Translations under genes and position numbers: made by a program
Assembly: GCF_017912555.1 (NCBI RefSeq)
Contig: NZ_JAERSD010000005.1
Span: forward strand, 1-64,000
Length of the DNA stretch: 64,000 bases
DNA from: Bacillus sp. REN3
GTDB taxonomy: Bacteria > Bacillota > Bacilli > Bacillales > Cytobacillaceae
Direction: 5' to 3'
Notes under the pieces: generated by a model
Told to the model about the DNA's origin: nothing
The model's input: only the letters and a program-made list of their open reading frames with translations
Databases searched by the model: none
Part shown: one piece after another, positions 43,061 to 51,107 of the stretch
Position numbering within the stretch: the stretch's first letter is position 1
Layout: the number at the start of each line of letters is the position of its first letter

Positions 43061-44029
43061 ATGAAAAAAATACAGCTCGTTCTGGCAATGTTCTTTTTGC
43101 TCCTGCTCCCGCTGCCTCAGCTGGCAAATGCAGGGGATACAAAAAATGTTTTGAAAATGGAGGAGCTGACTGTTCAGGTTATGCCGGAATATTCCTACCA
43201 TCCTAAGGATAAGAAACAGAAGAATCCTCCGTTGCTGATCGGCTATCATGGGGCGTTAATCAACAATGCTGCAGAGCCGCAAAAGGGCAAGGTCGTCATT
43301 CCGCTGCCGATGGACGATAAGAATTTCAGGATCGGGTATGTTGCTGATTATTCTCGGGACCTCAGCGAAATGAATGATATTGAATATGAAATAGACAAGA
43401 AAAAAGGGACCATCTCCTGGGAAACGAGCGCAGAAATCCAGCCGCAGGAAATTTACAAGTTCGTAATTGAATATTATACAGACGCCATCAAGGAGAAGAA
43501 TGGCACAAACACTTTGTCATACAGCTTCAAGAGCTTCGCGGATATCGGGCTAATGAACTTGATTTTCATCGAACCATTGAAGACAGAAAGCTTCAAGCTT
43601 TACCCGGAAGCGGAACAGCACCAGAAAAACTCCTATAACATGAACATGTTTCTGTATCAAATCCAGGGAATGAAGCCTGGCGAAGAAAAGAAAGTCGCTC
43701 TCGAATATAAACGGGAGGAAACAAGAACCACGGCGGAAATCATGGACGACATGGCTGGTGATTCAAAGAAGGCTGGGAGCGTCAAACAAAATGATGAAAA
43801 AATCCCGCTCTGGATCGTGATAACTGTAGTCGGCGGAATCAGCCTGGCAGCAGCTGCCATCCTGGTTTTTGTTCTTAAACGCAGGACAGGGAAGTATAAG
43901 CCAAAAACTGCAGTGCCGAATGATGATTTTGAAATCAAGAAAAGGAAATTGAGATCGATGCTGATGGAAGGAAGCATCTCCGAAGAAGAGTATAACGAAT
44001 TGATCAATAAGCTTGGAGGGAAAAGATGA
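43061..44029 (+). CDS. Membrane-anchored protein with C-terminal SHOCT-like tail, first gene of ccm-nrf operon
   Basis: The 322-aa protein has a signal peptide (MKKIQLVLAMFFLLLLPLPQ, cleavage near LANA-GD), an extracytoplasmic beta-rich domain of about 230 residues, one membrane helix (IPLWIVITVVGGISLAAAAI) and a cytoplasmic tail ending KLRSMLMEGSISEEEYNELI, which resembles a SHOCT module. There is no heme motif. I do not recognise the extracellular domain. Position ahead of ccmE suggests a role in cytochrome c maturation or its assembly. ATG 43061 has GAAAGGATG in front; its stop overlaps ccmE. Confidence 0.75.
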   Translation: MKKIQLVLAMFFLLLLPLPQLANAGDTKNVLKMEELTVQVMPEYSYHPKDKKQKNPPLLIGYHGALINNAAEPQKGKVVIPLPMDDKNFRIGYVADYSRDLSEMNDIEYEIDKKKGTISWETSAEIQPQEIYKFVIEYYTDAIKEKNGTNTLSYSFKSFADIGLMNLIFIEPLKTESFKLYPEAEQHQKNSYNMNMFLYQIQGMKPGEEKKVALEYKREETRTTAEIMDDMAGDSKKAGSVKQNDEKIPLWIVITVVGGISLAAAAILVFVLKRRTGKYKPKTAVPNDDFEIKKRKLRSMLMEGSISEEEYNELINKLGGKR

Positions 44030-44478
44030 TGTCAAAGAACAAAAAGATTATCAGCGGACTGGCCCTGGCTGCGGCTGCGGTCATCATCATGATGTTTTCG
44101 ACGATGCCAAGCGCAGGCAGCAAGGAAATTACCATTGCCGATCTGGTGAAAGATGGTTCCAGATATGAGGGCGATTATATCATGACACAGGGCCTGCTTG
44201 ATAAAGATTCCGTCAAATGGGATGCCGATCAGCTTGAACTCCGGTTTGAAATCTATGAAGAGGACGGGGGTTCACTGCAGGTCTTCCATGAAGGCATTAA
44301 GCCGGACAACTTTTCAGAAGATGTCATTGTCCTGGTTGAAGGCTTTATAAAGGAAAACGGTGTTTTCGAAGCAGAGAAGGTCCAGACAAAGTGCCCAAGT
44401 AAATACGAAGGCGAAGATATGGAAAATTACGATACCGACATGCACAAGGAAATATACAAAAATGATAAACAGGAATAA
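44026..44478 (+). CDS. ccmE: CcmE-type heme chaperone with CxxxY motif
   Basis: The 150-aa protein has an N-terminal membrane anchor (residues 8-28) and an OB-fold domain: ITIADLVKDGSRYEG, IMTQGLLDKDSV, LQVFHEGIKPDNF, VIVLVEGFIKENGVFEAEKV, exactly the CcmE layout. The heme-binding HxxxY of classical CcmE is replaced by CPSKY (residues 123-127) after KVQTK. That is the CxxxY form known from archaea and sulfate reducers. The start is ATG 44026 or 44029; GGAGGG lies at 44015-44020. Confidence 0.85.
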   Translation: MMSKNKKIISGLALAAAAVIIMMFSTMPSAGSKEITIADLVKDGSRYEGDYIMTQGLLDKDSVKWDADQLELRFEIYEEDGGSLQVFHEGIKPDNFSEDVIVLVEGFIKENGVFEAEKVQTKCPSKYEGEDMENYDTDMHKEIYKNDKQE

Positions 44479-44499
44479 AACAGATGGGTGGTTATCTGT

Positions 44500-46482
44500 A
44501 TGTATTTAATCGGGAATATTGCAATCTACCTCGGCGTTGCCCTTTCATTATACGGTCTGATTGCGAATGCGGTCGGGATTAAAAAAAAGGATGAAAGATG
44601 GATTGAAAGCGGAAGGGGAGCCGTCCTATCGCTCGCATTTGTATCGAGCGTCGCTGCCTTCCTGCTCCTTTACCTTTTGGGAACGAGTCAATTCCAATAC
44701 AAATATGTCGCATCCTATACGAATGAAAGCTTGCCGATTGTCTATAAACTGACGGCATTCTGGGCAGGCAATGCAGGTTCTTTGCTGCTATGGGCATTCC
44801 TGTTGTCAATCTATACCGCGATGGTCGTCTTTTCAAAGGAAAAAAGAAACCAGATGGTTCCATACGTTTCAAGCATCCTGATGCTGAATATCCTGTTTTT
44901 CTTCATGGTGATGGCCTTGAACGCCAATCCATTTGAAATGACAGACCAAATTCCAGCGGATGGCAAAGGCCTGAATCCGATGCTGCAAAATCCCGGGATG
45001 ATCCTTCATCCAGTCACTCTTTATATGGGTTACGTTGGCCTGGCAGTTCCATTCGCTTTTGGGATTGCTGCCCTGATCCTGAAAAGGATGGATGCAGAGT
45101 GGATCAAATTGACAAGAAGATGGACGCTGTTAGCCTGGCTTTTCCTGACCCTTGGCAATATCATCGGCGGCTGGTGGGCCTATCTTGAGCTTGGCTGGGG
45201 CGGTTACTGGGCGTGGGACCCAGTTGAGAACGCCTCCTTCCTGCCATGGCTCACGGTCTCTGCTTTCCTGCACTCAGTGATGATCCAGGAACGGAAGAAC
45301 ATGCTGAAGACATGGAGCCTGAGCCTGATCATCCTGTCCTATATCCTGACGCTGTTCGGTACCTTCCTTGTCCGAAGCGGCATCTTGACGAGCGTCCATG
45401 CCTTTGGTGACAGCAATCTGGGCACATACTTCCTAATCTTCATGTCTTTCATGATGATCCTGTCACTGTATATCGTGCTGTCAAGATACAACTTGATCAA
45501 GAGGGACAGCAGCCCGATCGAAGCCTATTTTTCAAAAGAAAGCAGCTTCCTGCTGAATAACCTGATCCTCGTGGTCGCGGCGTTCGCGGTCTTCTGGGGA
45601 ACGATGTACCCGTTGATCTCCGAGACGTTCACCGGAACGAAAGTGAATGTCGGTGCCCCCTATTTCAACAAGGTAATGGCTCCGATCCTGCTTGTACTGA
45701 TTGTGCTAATGGGCATCTGCCCGCTGATTGCCTGGCAAAAAGCTGCTATTGAAAGGTTCGTAAAAAGTATGATTTGGCCGCTTGCGATGGGAGTCGTGAC
45801 TGCGATTGGGCTGTTTGCCTTCGGGGTGAAAGGCATTTATGCGGTCGTCGGCCTATCGGCAACAGCATTCATGTTTGGGACTCACATCCTTGAGTTCATC
45901 AGGGGAATCAGCGCAAGAAGAAAAGCGACGAAAGAGAATATTTTCAAAGCCGCATTCAAGTTGACGGTGAAAAATCAGCGGCGATACGGCGGCTATATCG
46001 TCCATATCGGGATTGCCATCATCGCAGTGGGGGTCATCTCCTCTCACTCCTATTCAACTGAGGTGCTGAAGACTGTCAACGCGGGGGAAAGCATCAAGGT
46101 TGGCGATTATAGCCTGAAATTCAATGAATTGACAGAACATATGAAGAATGGAAATGGCGTTATCATCGCAGATATTGATGTAAGTTATAAAGGCAAGGAT
46201 ATCGGAAAAATCAAACCCGAAAAAATCTTTTACGAAACATGGCCAGAGCCTTCAACAGAGGTTGCGATCAAGACGAATTGGAGCCAGGACTTATATGTTG
46301 TCGTAAGCTCATGGGAGAACAAGGATAAAGTGACTTTCATGGTAAAAGTAAATCCATTCGTCAGCTGGATCTGGACTGGAGGCATCATCATGGTTATCGG
46401 GACAGCGTTCGCCCTTGCAGGAGGTCGGCCGTCTTCGTTCCGCTACCAAATCAATAAAGGCCTGAAAACTGCGGGAAGGTGA
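44500..46482 (+). CDS. ccmF: Cytochrome c heme lyase subunit CcmF
   Basis: The roughly 660-aa polytopic protein has the heme-handling WWD segment GWWAYLELGWGGYWAWDPVE and histidines expected for CcmF in NPGMILHPVTLYMGY, VSAFLHSVM, LTSVHAFGD and YIVHIGIAI. It ligates heme from CcmE to apocytochrome. ATG 44500 is preferred, with GGGTGG upstream, though an in-frame GTG at 44488 is possible. The 3' end overlaps the GTG region of the next gene. Confidence 0.93.
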   Translation: MYLIGNIAIYLGVALSLYGLIANAVGIKKKDERWIESGRGAVLSLAFVSSVAAFLLLYLLGTSQFQYKYVASYTNESLPIVYKLTAFWAGNAGSLLLWAFLLSIYTAMVVFSKEKRNQMVPYVSSILMLNILFFFMVMALNANPFEMTDQIPADGKGLNPMLQNPGMILHPVTLYMGYVGLAVPFAFGIAALILKRMDAEWIKLTRRWTLLAWLFLTLGNIIGGWWAYLELGWGGYWAWDPVENASFLPWLTVSAFLHSVMIQERKNMLKTWSLSLIILSYILTLFGTFLVRSGILTSVHAFGDSNLGTYFLIFMSFMMILSLYIVLSRYNLIKRDSSPIEAYFSKESSFLLNNLILVVAAFAVFWGTMYPLISETFTGTKVNVGAPYFNKVMAPILLVLIVLMGICPLIAWQKAAIERFVKSMIWPLAMGVVTAIGLFAFGVKGIYAVVGLSATAFMFGTHILEFIRGISARRKATKENIFKAAFKLTVKNQRRYGGYIVHIGIAIIAVGVISSHSYSTEVLKTVNAGESIKVGDYSLKFNELTEHMKNGNGVIIADIDVSYKGKDIGKIKPEKIFYETWPEPSTEVAIKTNWSQDLYVVVSSWENKDKVTFMVKVNPFVSWIWTGGIIMVIGTAFALAGGRPSSFRYQINKGLKTAGR

Positions 46483-46487
46483 AGCGG

Positions 46488-46958
46488 ATGAAAAAGAAAA
46501 TTCTATTCCAGACATTTCTTTTCCTTGTTTTGATCCCTAGCCTGGCAACGGCGTTCACCTATAATTCGAAGGAATTCAAACACATTATCGCCCAGCTTGA
46601 CATGCAGGGCCACGCCGACCATGAACTTTCAACATGCTCAGTCAAGAAAATATATTACGAGGAAGTCATTGAGATGCTGAATGGGGGCAAATCGGAAGAA
46701 CAGATCATCCAATCGTATGTAGATGAGTATGGTCAGGCTGCGTTAAGGACGCCAGGAGGCGGCACAAGCGGCTGGATTGCCTGGGGAATGCCGGCAGCCG
46801 GATTTGCCATCGGCAGCATCATAGTGGCTATCTGGCTGAAGAAGCTGACCGCCCGCAAAGCAGAGGCTAAAGCGGGAACCGACAGTGACTGGCAATCGGA
46901 AATCGAGAAGGAAATCGCCACAAAAACTTTTGACGAAGAGCGCCGGAAGCTTTTCTAG
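46488..46958 (+). CDS. ccmH: CcmH-family protein lacking the CxxC pair
   Basis: The 156-aa protein has a signal peptide (MKKKILFQTFLFLVLIPSLA), then a short three-helix domain with MLNGGKSEEQIIQSYVDEYG and a membrane helix (WGMPAAGFAIGSIIVAIWL), the fold order of CcmH/NrfF. The usual LRCxxC motif is absent: the aligned region reads HADHELSTCSVKKIYYEEV with one cysteine (Cys50). It therefore cannot act as a dithiol reductant. GGAAGG precedes ATG 46488; a GTG at 46479 overlaps ccmF. Confidence 0.75.
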   Translation: MKKKILFQTFLFLVLIPSLATAFTYNSKEFKHIIAQLDMQGHADHELSTCSVKKIYYEEVIEMLNGGKSEEQIIQSYVDEYGQAALRTPGGGTSGWIAWGMPAAGFAIGSIIVAIWLKKLTARKAEAKAGTDSDWQSEIEKEIATKTFDEERRKLF

Positions 46959-46970
46959 GAGCTGATCAGA

Positions 46971-47327
46971 ATGGATTATGTATTTTTAATAGCAGGAGCA
47001 ATCGTGATTCTTACTTGCTTTTACTTCATTGTCTCGCCTTTTTTCACCACGGCCGAAAAGCATTCGGAAAGAGCTGTGGTAGAGGAGGAAACGCTAACGC
47101 TCGACCAGATTTACAGTGCTGTCAATGAACTCGAAATGGACTATTTGATGAAGAAAATCACAGCGGAGGATTTCGGGAGATTGAAGGAGCAGTATCAGCT
47201 GCTGGCTGCTGAATTGATGAAGACAGGCATGGATGGCAAGAAGCCAGCAGGAAGCAGGGAGAACGGTGACGAAGCGGAAGCAGAAATCCTCAGGGAGTTG
47301 CGCAAACTCCGCAAACAGAAGGGGTGA
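46971..47327 (+). CDS. Small membrane protein with coiled-coil tail, ccm operon
   Basis: The 118-aa protein has one N-terminal membrane helix (YVFLIAGAIVILTCFYFIV) and a charged helical tail (YSAVNELEMDYLMKKITAED, then a Lys/Glu-rich end). It resembles the N-terminal, membrane-proximal part of CcmI in layout but has no TPR. Location between ccmH and ccmA suggests it belongs to the maturation machine. Function is inferred only. Confidence 0.7.
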   Translation: MDYVFLIAGAIVILTCFYFIVSPFFTTAEKHSERAVVEEETLTLDQIYSAVNELEMDYLMKKITAEDFGRLKEQYQLLAAELMKTGMDGKKPAGSRENGDEAEAEILRELRKLRKQKG

Positions 47328-47332
47328 TGGAG

Positions 47333-47677
47333 ATGGGACCTGCTTACCATCCTGACTGGCTTGTCACTTTCTGGCTTACCACGCCGGTCCTGAAATGGAT
47401 AAATCCTCATTATTTGCTGATTCTGATTGGTGCAGGCCTGGTTGCAGTCTTCTTCTTGAAAAAACGCAGGGGACAGGAAATCAGGGTTGAGGACAATGAG
47501 GATCAGCGTTTCAAGCATTTGCTCCTGAAGAAGAACGTCATTGAAGAACAGTTGGCAGGGTTGGAAGGGAAATTCATGGATGCTGAAATCACTGAGCTAG
47601 ATTACGCAAGGAAACGTCACGATTATGAACAACATCTGGATCAAGTGATGAAAGAACTGCAACAATACACATTATGA
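47333..47677 (+). CDS. Second small membrane/coiled-coil protein, ccm operon
   Basis: The roughly 114-aa protein has a hydrophobic segment (HYLLILIGAGLVAVFFL) after a short N-terminal region, followed by a coiled coil (KKNVIEEQLAGLEGKFMDAE, ITELDYARKRHDYEQHLDQV). Start codons at 47324, 47327 and 47333 are possible; AAGGGG favours 47333. It overlaps ccmA by 4 nt. I do not recognise a family; a CcmI-like or scaffold role is a guess from context. Confidence 0.65.
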   Translation: MGPAYHPDWLVTFWLTTPVLKWINPHYLLILIGAGLVAVFFLKKRRGQEIRVEDNEDQRFKHLLLKKNVIEEQLAGLEGKFMDAEITELDYARKRHDYEQHLDQVMKELQQYTL

Positions 47678-48396
47678 AAGAGTTGGGGAACATGCTCGAA
47701 TTAAGGAACATGACCAAAATGCTGGGGGACAAATTAGTTTTGCGGAATATCACGCTGACATTGCAAAAAGGAGAGATCCTGGCAGTCGTTGGGCCAAACG
47801 GAGCGGGAAAAAGTACATTCTTCAAATGTACGGTCGGTTTGCTGCAGCCAACGAGCGGCGAGATTTTGCTGGACGGAAAGCCGGTAAAGAATAACTCGCC
47901 CGAAATCAAACAGAAAATCGGGTTCCTCGGTCATGAATCATTCTTGTACAATACGCTTTCTCCGCTCGAGAACTTGAGGTTTTACGGCAAACTTTACAAA
48001 GTGAAAGACTTGGAACGGAAAGCGAATGACCTCCTTAAGGAAGTGGGACTTTACTTGTTCAGGGATATGCCTATCCGTTCTTTTTCAAGAGGGATGATGC
48101 AGCGGTTAGCGATTGCCAGGGTCCTCCTGCCCGATCCGGAAATCCTGATGCTTGATGAACCGCATACCGGGCTGGACCAAGAAGCAGTCGCTTTGTTGAA
48201 TGGAATCATTAAAAAGAAACAGGAAGGCGGCACATCGATATTGCTCATCTCGCATGATTTCGAACAGGTCCATGCTCTGGCTGACAGGGTCGCCGTGCTA
48301 CGGAAGGGGAGGATCATATCGACGCTGCCGCTTGCATCCGATTTCGATCTTCCGTCTATGAAGCAGTGGTATGGAAAAGAGGTGGACGGGGCATGA
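47674..48396 (+). CDS. ccmA: Heme exporter ATP-binding protein CcmA
   Basis: The 240-aa ABC ATPase has Walker A VVGPNGAGKSTFFK, signature SFSRGMMQRLAIARVL, Walker B ILMLDEPHTGLD and H-loop LISHDFEQ. CcmAB releases holo-CcmE from CcmC in System I. Start at 47674 overlaps the preceding gene; an internal ATG (MLELRNMTK) at 47692 is another option. The ccmB start overlaps its stop (ATGA). Confidence 0.9.
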   Translation: MKELGNMLELRNMTKMLGDKLVLRNITLTLQKGEILAVVGPNGAGKSTFFKCTVGLLQPTSGEILLDGKPVKNNSPEIKQKIGFLGHESFLYNTLSPLENLRFYGKLYKVKDLERKANDLLKEVGLYLFRDMPIRSFSRGMMQRLAIARVLLPDPEILMLDEPHTGLDQEAVALLNGIIKKKQEGGTSILLISHDFEQVHALADRVAVLRKGRIISTLPLASDFDLPSMKQWYGKEVDGA

Positions 48397-49076
48397 GCAG
48401 CATTGTGGCTGACGCCTGGACGATCGCAAGCAAAGATTTACGCAACGAGCTAAAAACAAAGCAGACATTCGGGATGATGATCATCTTTTCAAGTCTTGTA
48501 ATCCTGGTCTTCAGCTTTGCATTCGATCCGACAAACAACATGGTAAAGGCGGTCATTCCAGGGCTTGTATGGCTAATCACCATTTTTTCAGGAATCCTGG
48601 GGCTGAACCGCTCGTTTATATCCGAGTATGAAAATGATGCCCTGACCGGTTTGCGGTCGGCGCCGATTGATGCCTCGAGTATTTATCTTGGGAAGGTGCT
48701 GGCGAACTTCACGCTAGTGACAGCAGTACAGCTGATCAGCATTCCTGTGTTATTTATCTTGTTCGATTACCGTTTCAATGGCAAACTCGTCTGGTTCATC
48801 GCGGTTGTAATCATCGGGACACTTGGATTCATCATTGTCGGCACTTTCCTCGCAGCACTTTCAGCAAACGCGAAGAACAGCGAGATGCTGCTGCCGGTCC
48901 TGCTGCTGCCGCTTTTAAGCCCGCTGATGATCGCGGCTGTCCAGGCAACGGGGATCATCCTTGAAAATGAGACCATCACCAATGCAGTTTCCTGGCTGCG
49001 GCTGATGTCCGCATATGACCTGCTGTTTCTCGCAGCCTGCTTTTTCCTATTCGAATTTATCATGGAGGGATCGTAA
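48393..49076 (+). CDS. ccmB: Heme exporter permease CcmB
   Basis: The 227-aa membrane protein has six hydrophobic segments and the CcmB-typical stretch FSGILGLNRSFISEYENDAL, LTGLRSAPIDASSIYLGK. It is the membrane partner of CcmA. The ATG at 48393 (MSSIVADAW) overlaps the ccmA stop; GAGGTGG lies upstream. Confidence 0.92.
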   Translation: MSSIVADAWTIASKDLRNELKTKQTFGMMIIFSSLVILVFSFAFDPTNNMVKAVIPGLVWLITIFSGILGLNRSFISEYENDALTGLRSAPIDASSIYLGKVLANFTLVTAVQLISIPVLFILFDYRFNGKLVWFIAVVIIGTLGFIIVGTFLAALSANAKNSEMLLPVLLLPLLSPLMIAAVQATGIILENETITNAVSWLRLMSAYDLLFLAACFFLFEFIMEGS

Positions 49077-49786
49077 TGGAAAAGAATTCGGGTATCTTTG
49101 ACCGGTTATTATTCTATACACTTGTACCAGCGTTTTTTATCGCACTTTATCTTGTATTCATCTGGTCGCCAGTCGAAAAATTCATGGGTGCCGCTCAAAA
49201 AATATTTTATTTCCATGTCGGCAGTGCCTGGGTGGCATTCCTGGCTTTCATTGTCGTAGGCTATTACAGCGTGAGGACATTGATCAAGCCAACCATTCAG
49301 CATCATATCAATGCCGGCATATCAGCTGAAATCGGCGTCCTGTTCACCACTATCACCTTGATTACCGGGATGATCTGGGGAAAATCGAGCTGGAATACAT
49401 GGTGGACATGGGAACCCCGTCTCGCGACGACATTGATTCTCTGGTTCATATACGTTGCTTATCTTTTCATCCGCAAGATGGAAGGGTCCTGGGAGAAGAT
49501 TGCTAAGCTTTCCGCGGTATTCGGCATCATCGGTGTCATTAACGTCCCGATTGTATTCATGGCAATCCGCTGGTGGAACACAAAGCTGCACCCAGTCGTT
49601 TTCGGTGATGGGAAAAACCAGCAGGGAGGCGGAATCGAGCCAAACATGCTTGTTGCCCTTCTCTTCTCGATTTTAACGATCACGCTCCTGTACATCTTCC
49701 TGATGCGCAAAGGGATTGACATCGAAAACATGCGTCAGGTTGTCAAGAAAGCCAAAAGCAAGGCAATTGAAAAACTCGCTGGATAG
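49076..49786 (+). CDS. ccmC: Heme handling protein CcmC
   Basis: The 236-aa six-helix protein loads heme onto CcmE. It carries the WWD-type segment WGKSSWNTWWTWEPRLATT and the two axial histidines in KIFYFHVGSAWVAF and TKLHPVVFGDG. The ccmB stop overlaps its ATG by one base (TAATG). Confidence 0.95.
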   Translation: MEKNSGIFDRLLFYTLVPAFFIALYLVFIWSPVEKFMGAAQKIFYFHVGSAWVAFLAFIVVGYYSVRTLIKPTIQHHINAGISAEIGVLFTTITLITGMIWGKSSWNTWWTWEPRLATTLILWFIYVAYLFIRKMEGSWEKIAKLSAVFGIIGVINVPIVFMAIRWWNTKLHPVVFGDGKNQQGGGIEPNMLVALLFSILTITLLYIFLMRKGIDIENMRQVVKKAKSKAIEKLAG

Positions 49787-49830
49787 GAAAACATTTTTCC
49801 ATTGAAATCAATCTTAAGGAGGAAAAGAAA

Positions 49831-49962
49831 ATGACTTATTTATTCATGGCATACTCAGTTATCTGGACGTTGATCGCAGGCTATGTTGTGGTGCTGGGGA
49901 GACGCCAGAAGGCTTTGAAGAAAGAACTTCAGCTTCTGGAAGAATGGAATGCAGAAAAATAA
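49831..49962 (+). CDS. ccmD: Small membrane protein CcmD-like
   Basis: This 43-aa frame (MTYLFMAYSVIWTLIAGYVV, then a charged end LQLLEEWNAEK) follows AAGGAGG by seven bases. One membrane helix with a basic then acidic tail right after ccmC is the CcmD pattern; CcmD helps release heme-loaded CcmE from CcmC. Confidence 0.8.
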   Translation: MTYLFMAYSVIWTLIAGYVVVLGRRQKALKKELQLLEEWNAEK

Positions 49963-49977
49963 AAGCGGGTGAAGACA

Positions 49978-50484
49978 ATGGGCAAGAGGATCGTTCAAAT
50001 TACCGTCATCATCGCAGTCATCGGCATCATTGGCTTTTTGGTCAGCGGACTAGGGGGCAAGGCGTCAGCCCAGCCTGGAGATCAGGCAATAGACTTCGAA
50101 CTTAAGGATGTGAACGGAAAAATATATAGACTGTCAGACCTCAAAGGCGAGCCAGTCGTCCTCAATTTCTTTGCGACCTGGTGCGCCCCTTGCATCGACG
50201 AAGCACCTGAACTGGAAGCCTTCGGAAAAGAGTACAAAGACGCCAAGCTTTTGATTCTAGCCAAAGGGGAATCACGGAAAAGGATGGAAAAGTATATTGG
50301 GGAAAGCAACTCAAAGCTGACATACCTTTTAGATACAAAAGAGGAAATATCGAAGGATTACAATGTGATCGGCCAGCCTGAAACCATCATCATTGACCGG
50401 GACGGGGTCATCGTCGAAAGGTTTTCAGGTCCGACGACCAAAGAAGACCTAATCAGCTTGATTAAAGAAAAAGTTTCACCATAA
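49978..50484 (+). CDS. Membrane-anchored thioredoxin-like protein (ResA/CcmG type)
   Basis: The 168-aa protein has an N-terminal anchor (IVQITVIIAVIGIIGFLVSG) and a TlpA-like thioredoxin domain with WCAPC (about residues 73-77) and the cis-Pro region IGQPETIII. It would reduce heme-binding cysteines of apocytochrome outside the membrane. Since the CcmH protein here lacks CxxC, this is the only dithiol component in the operon. An in-frame GTG at 49969 is an alternative start. Confidence 0.88.
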   Translation: MGKRIVQITVIIAVIGIIGFLVSGLGGKASAQPGDQAIDFELKDVNGKIYRLSDLKGEPVVLNFFATWCAPCIDEAPELEAFGKEYKDAKLLILAKGESRKRMEKYIGESNSKLTYLLDTKEEISKDYNVIGQPETIIIDRDGVIVERFSGPTTKEDLISLIKEKVSP

Positions 50485-50525
50485 CCATGTTTAAAGCACA
50501 TAAGTGTTTTAATAGATTTTTCCAA

Positions 50526-50554
50526 GAGCCGGGCGTTTGCCAAGGCGTCCGGCT
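50526..50554 (+). terminator. Intercistronic hairpin before nrfH
   Basis: AGCCGGGCG / CGTCCGGCT hairpin with a weak CTTTAAG tail in the 98-bp gap between the thioredoxin gene and nrfH. It may be a partial terminator or an RNA processing/stability site that sets nrfHA output apart from ccm. Confidence 0.5.
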
Positions 50555-50582
50555 TTAAGCGGGCTGGGGGAGGTGAAAAAGA

Positions 50583-51107
50583 ATGCTGAAAAAGCTACTT
50601 GGAATTGACAAAAAAATGCTGTTGTTCATTGGTGTTTTTGCTGGAATCATCGTTTCAGTCGTGACCGTCAAGACGCTTGCCTACACAGATTCACCTGATT
50701 TTTGCAGCAGCTGCCATATCATGACTGAAGTCCACAATTCGTTCGCTGATTCCAACCATGCAGGCCTTGCCTGTGGCGATTGCCACTTGCCGCATGACAG
50801 TATGGTCAAAAAATACACATACAAGGCAAAAGCAGGCATGACGCACGTGTATTTCAATACCCTTGGGGAGAAAAAAATCCCTAAGGTGCTGCACGCCACC
50901 GAAAGCTCGGATGAAGTCATCAATGAAAACTGCATCAGCTGCCACGAGAACACCTTGGAAAACGTGTCCCATGATGCAAAGGATAGTTGTTCAAGCTGTC
51001 ACCAGGCAGTGCCGCATGGCAAAGGCTTCAAGACAGAAGATTATTTCAAACCGCCAAAACCAGGTGAGCTCATAGAAAAAAAGGGAGGTACGATGAACAA
51101 TGGCTAG
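50583..51107 (+). CDS. nrfH: Tetraheme cytochrome c quinol dehydrogenase NrfH
   Basis: The 174-aa NapC/NirT-family protein has one N-terminal membrane helix (KMLLFIGVFAGIIVSVVTVK) and four heme motifs: CSSCH (41-45, followed by IM, supplying the unusual Met ligand), CGDCH (64-68), CISCH (117-121) and CSSCH (136-140). It oxidises menaquinol and passes electrons to NrfA. GGGGGAGG precedes the ATG. It overlaps nrfA by 8 nt. Confidence 0.96.
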   Translation: MLKKLLGIDKKMLLFIGVFAGIIVSVVTVKTLAYTDSPDFCSSCHIMTEVHNSFADSNHAGLACGDCHLPHDSMVKKYTYKAKAGMTHVYFNTLGEKKIPKVLHATESSDEVINENCISCHENTLENVSHDAKDSCSSCHQAVPHGKGFKTEDYFKPPKPGELIEKKGGTMNNG

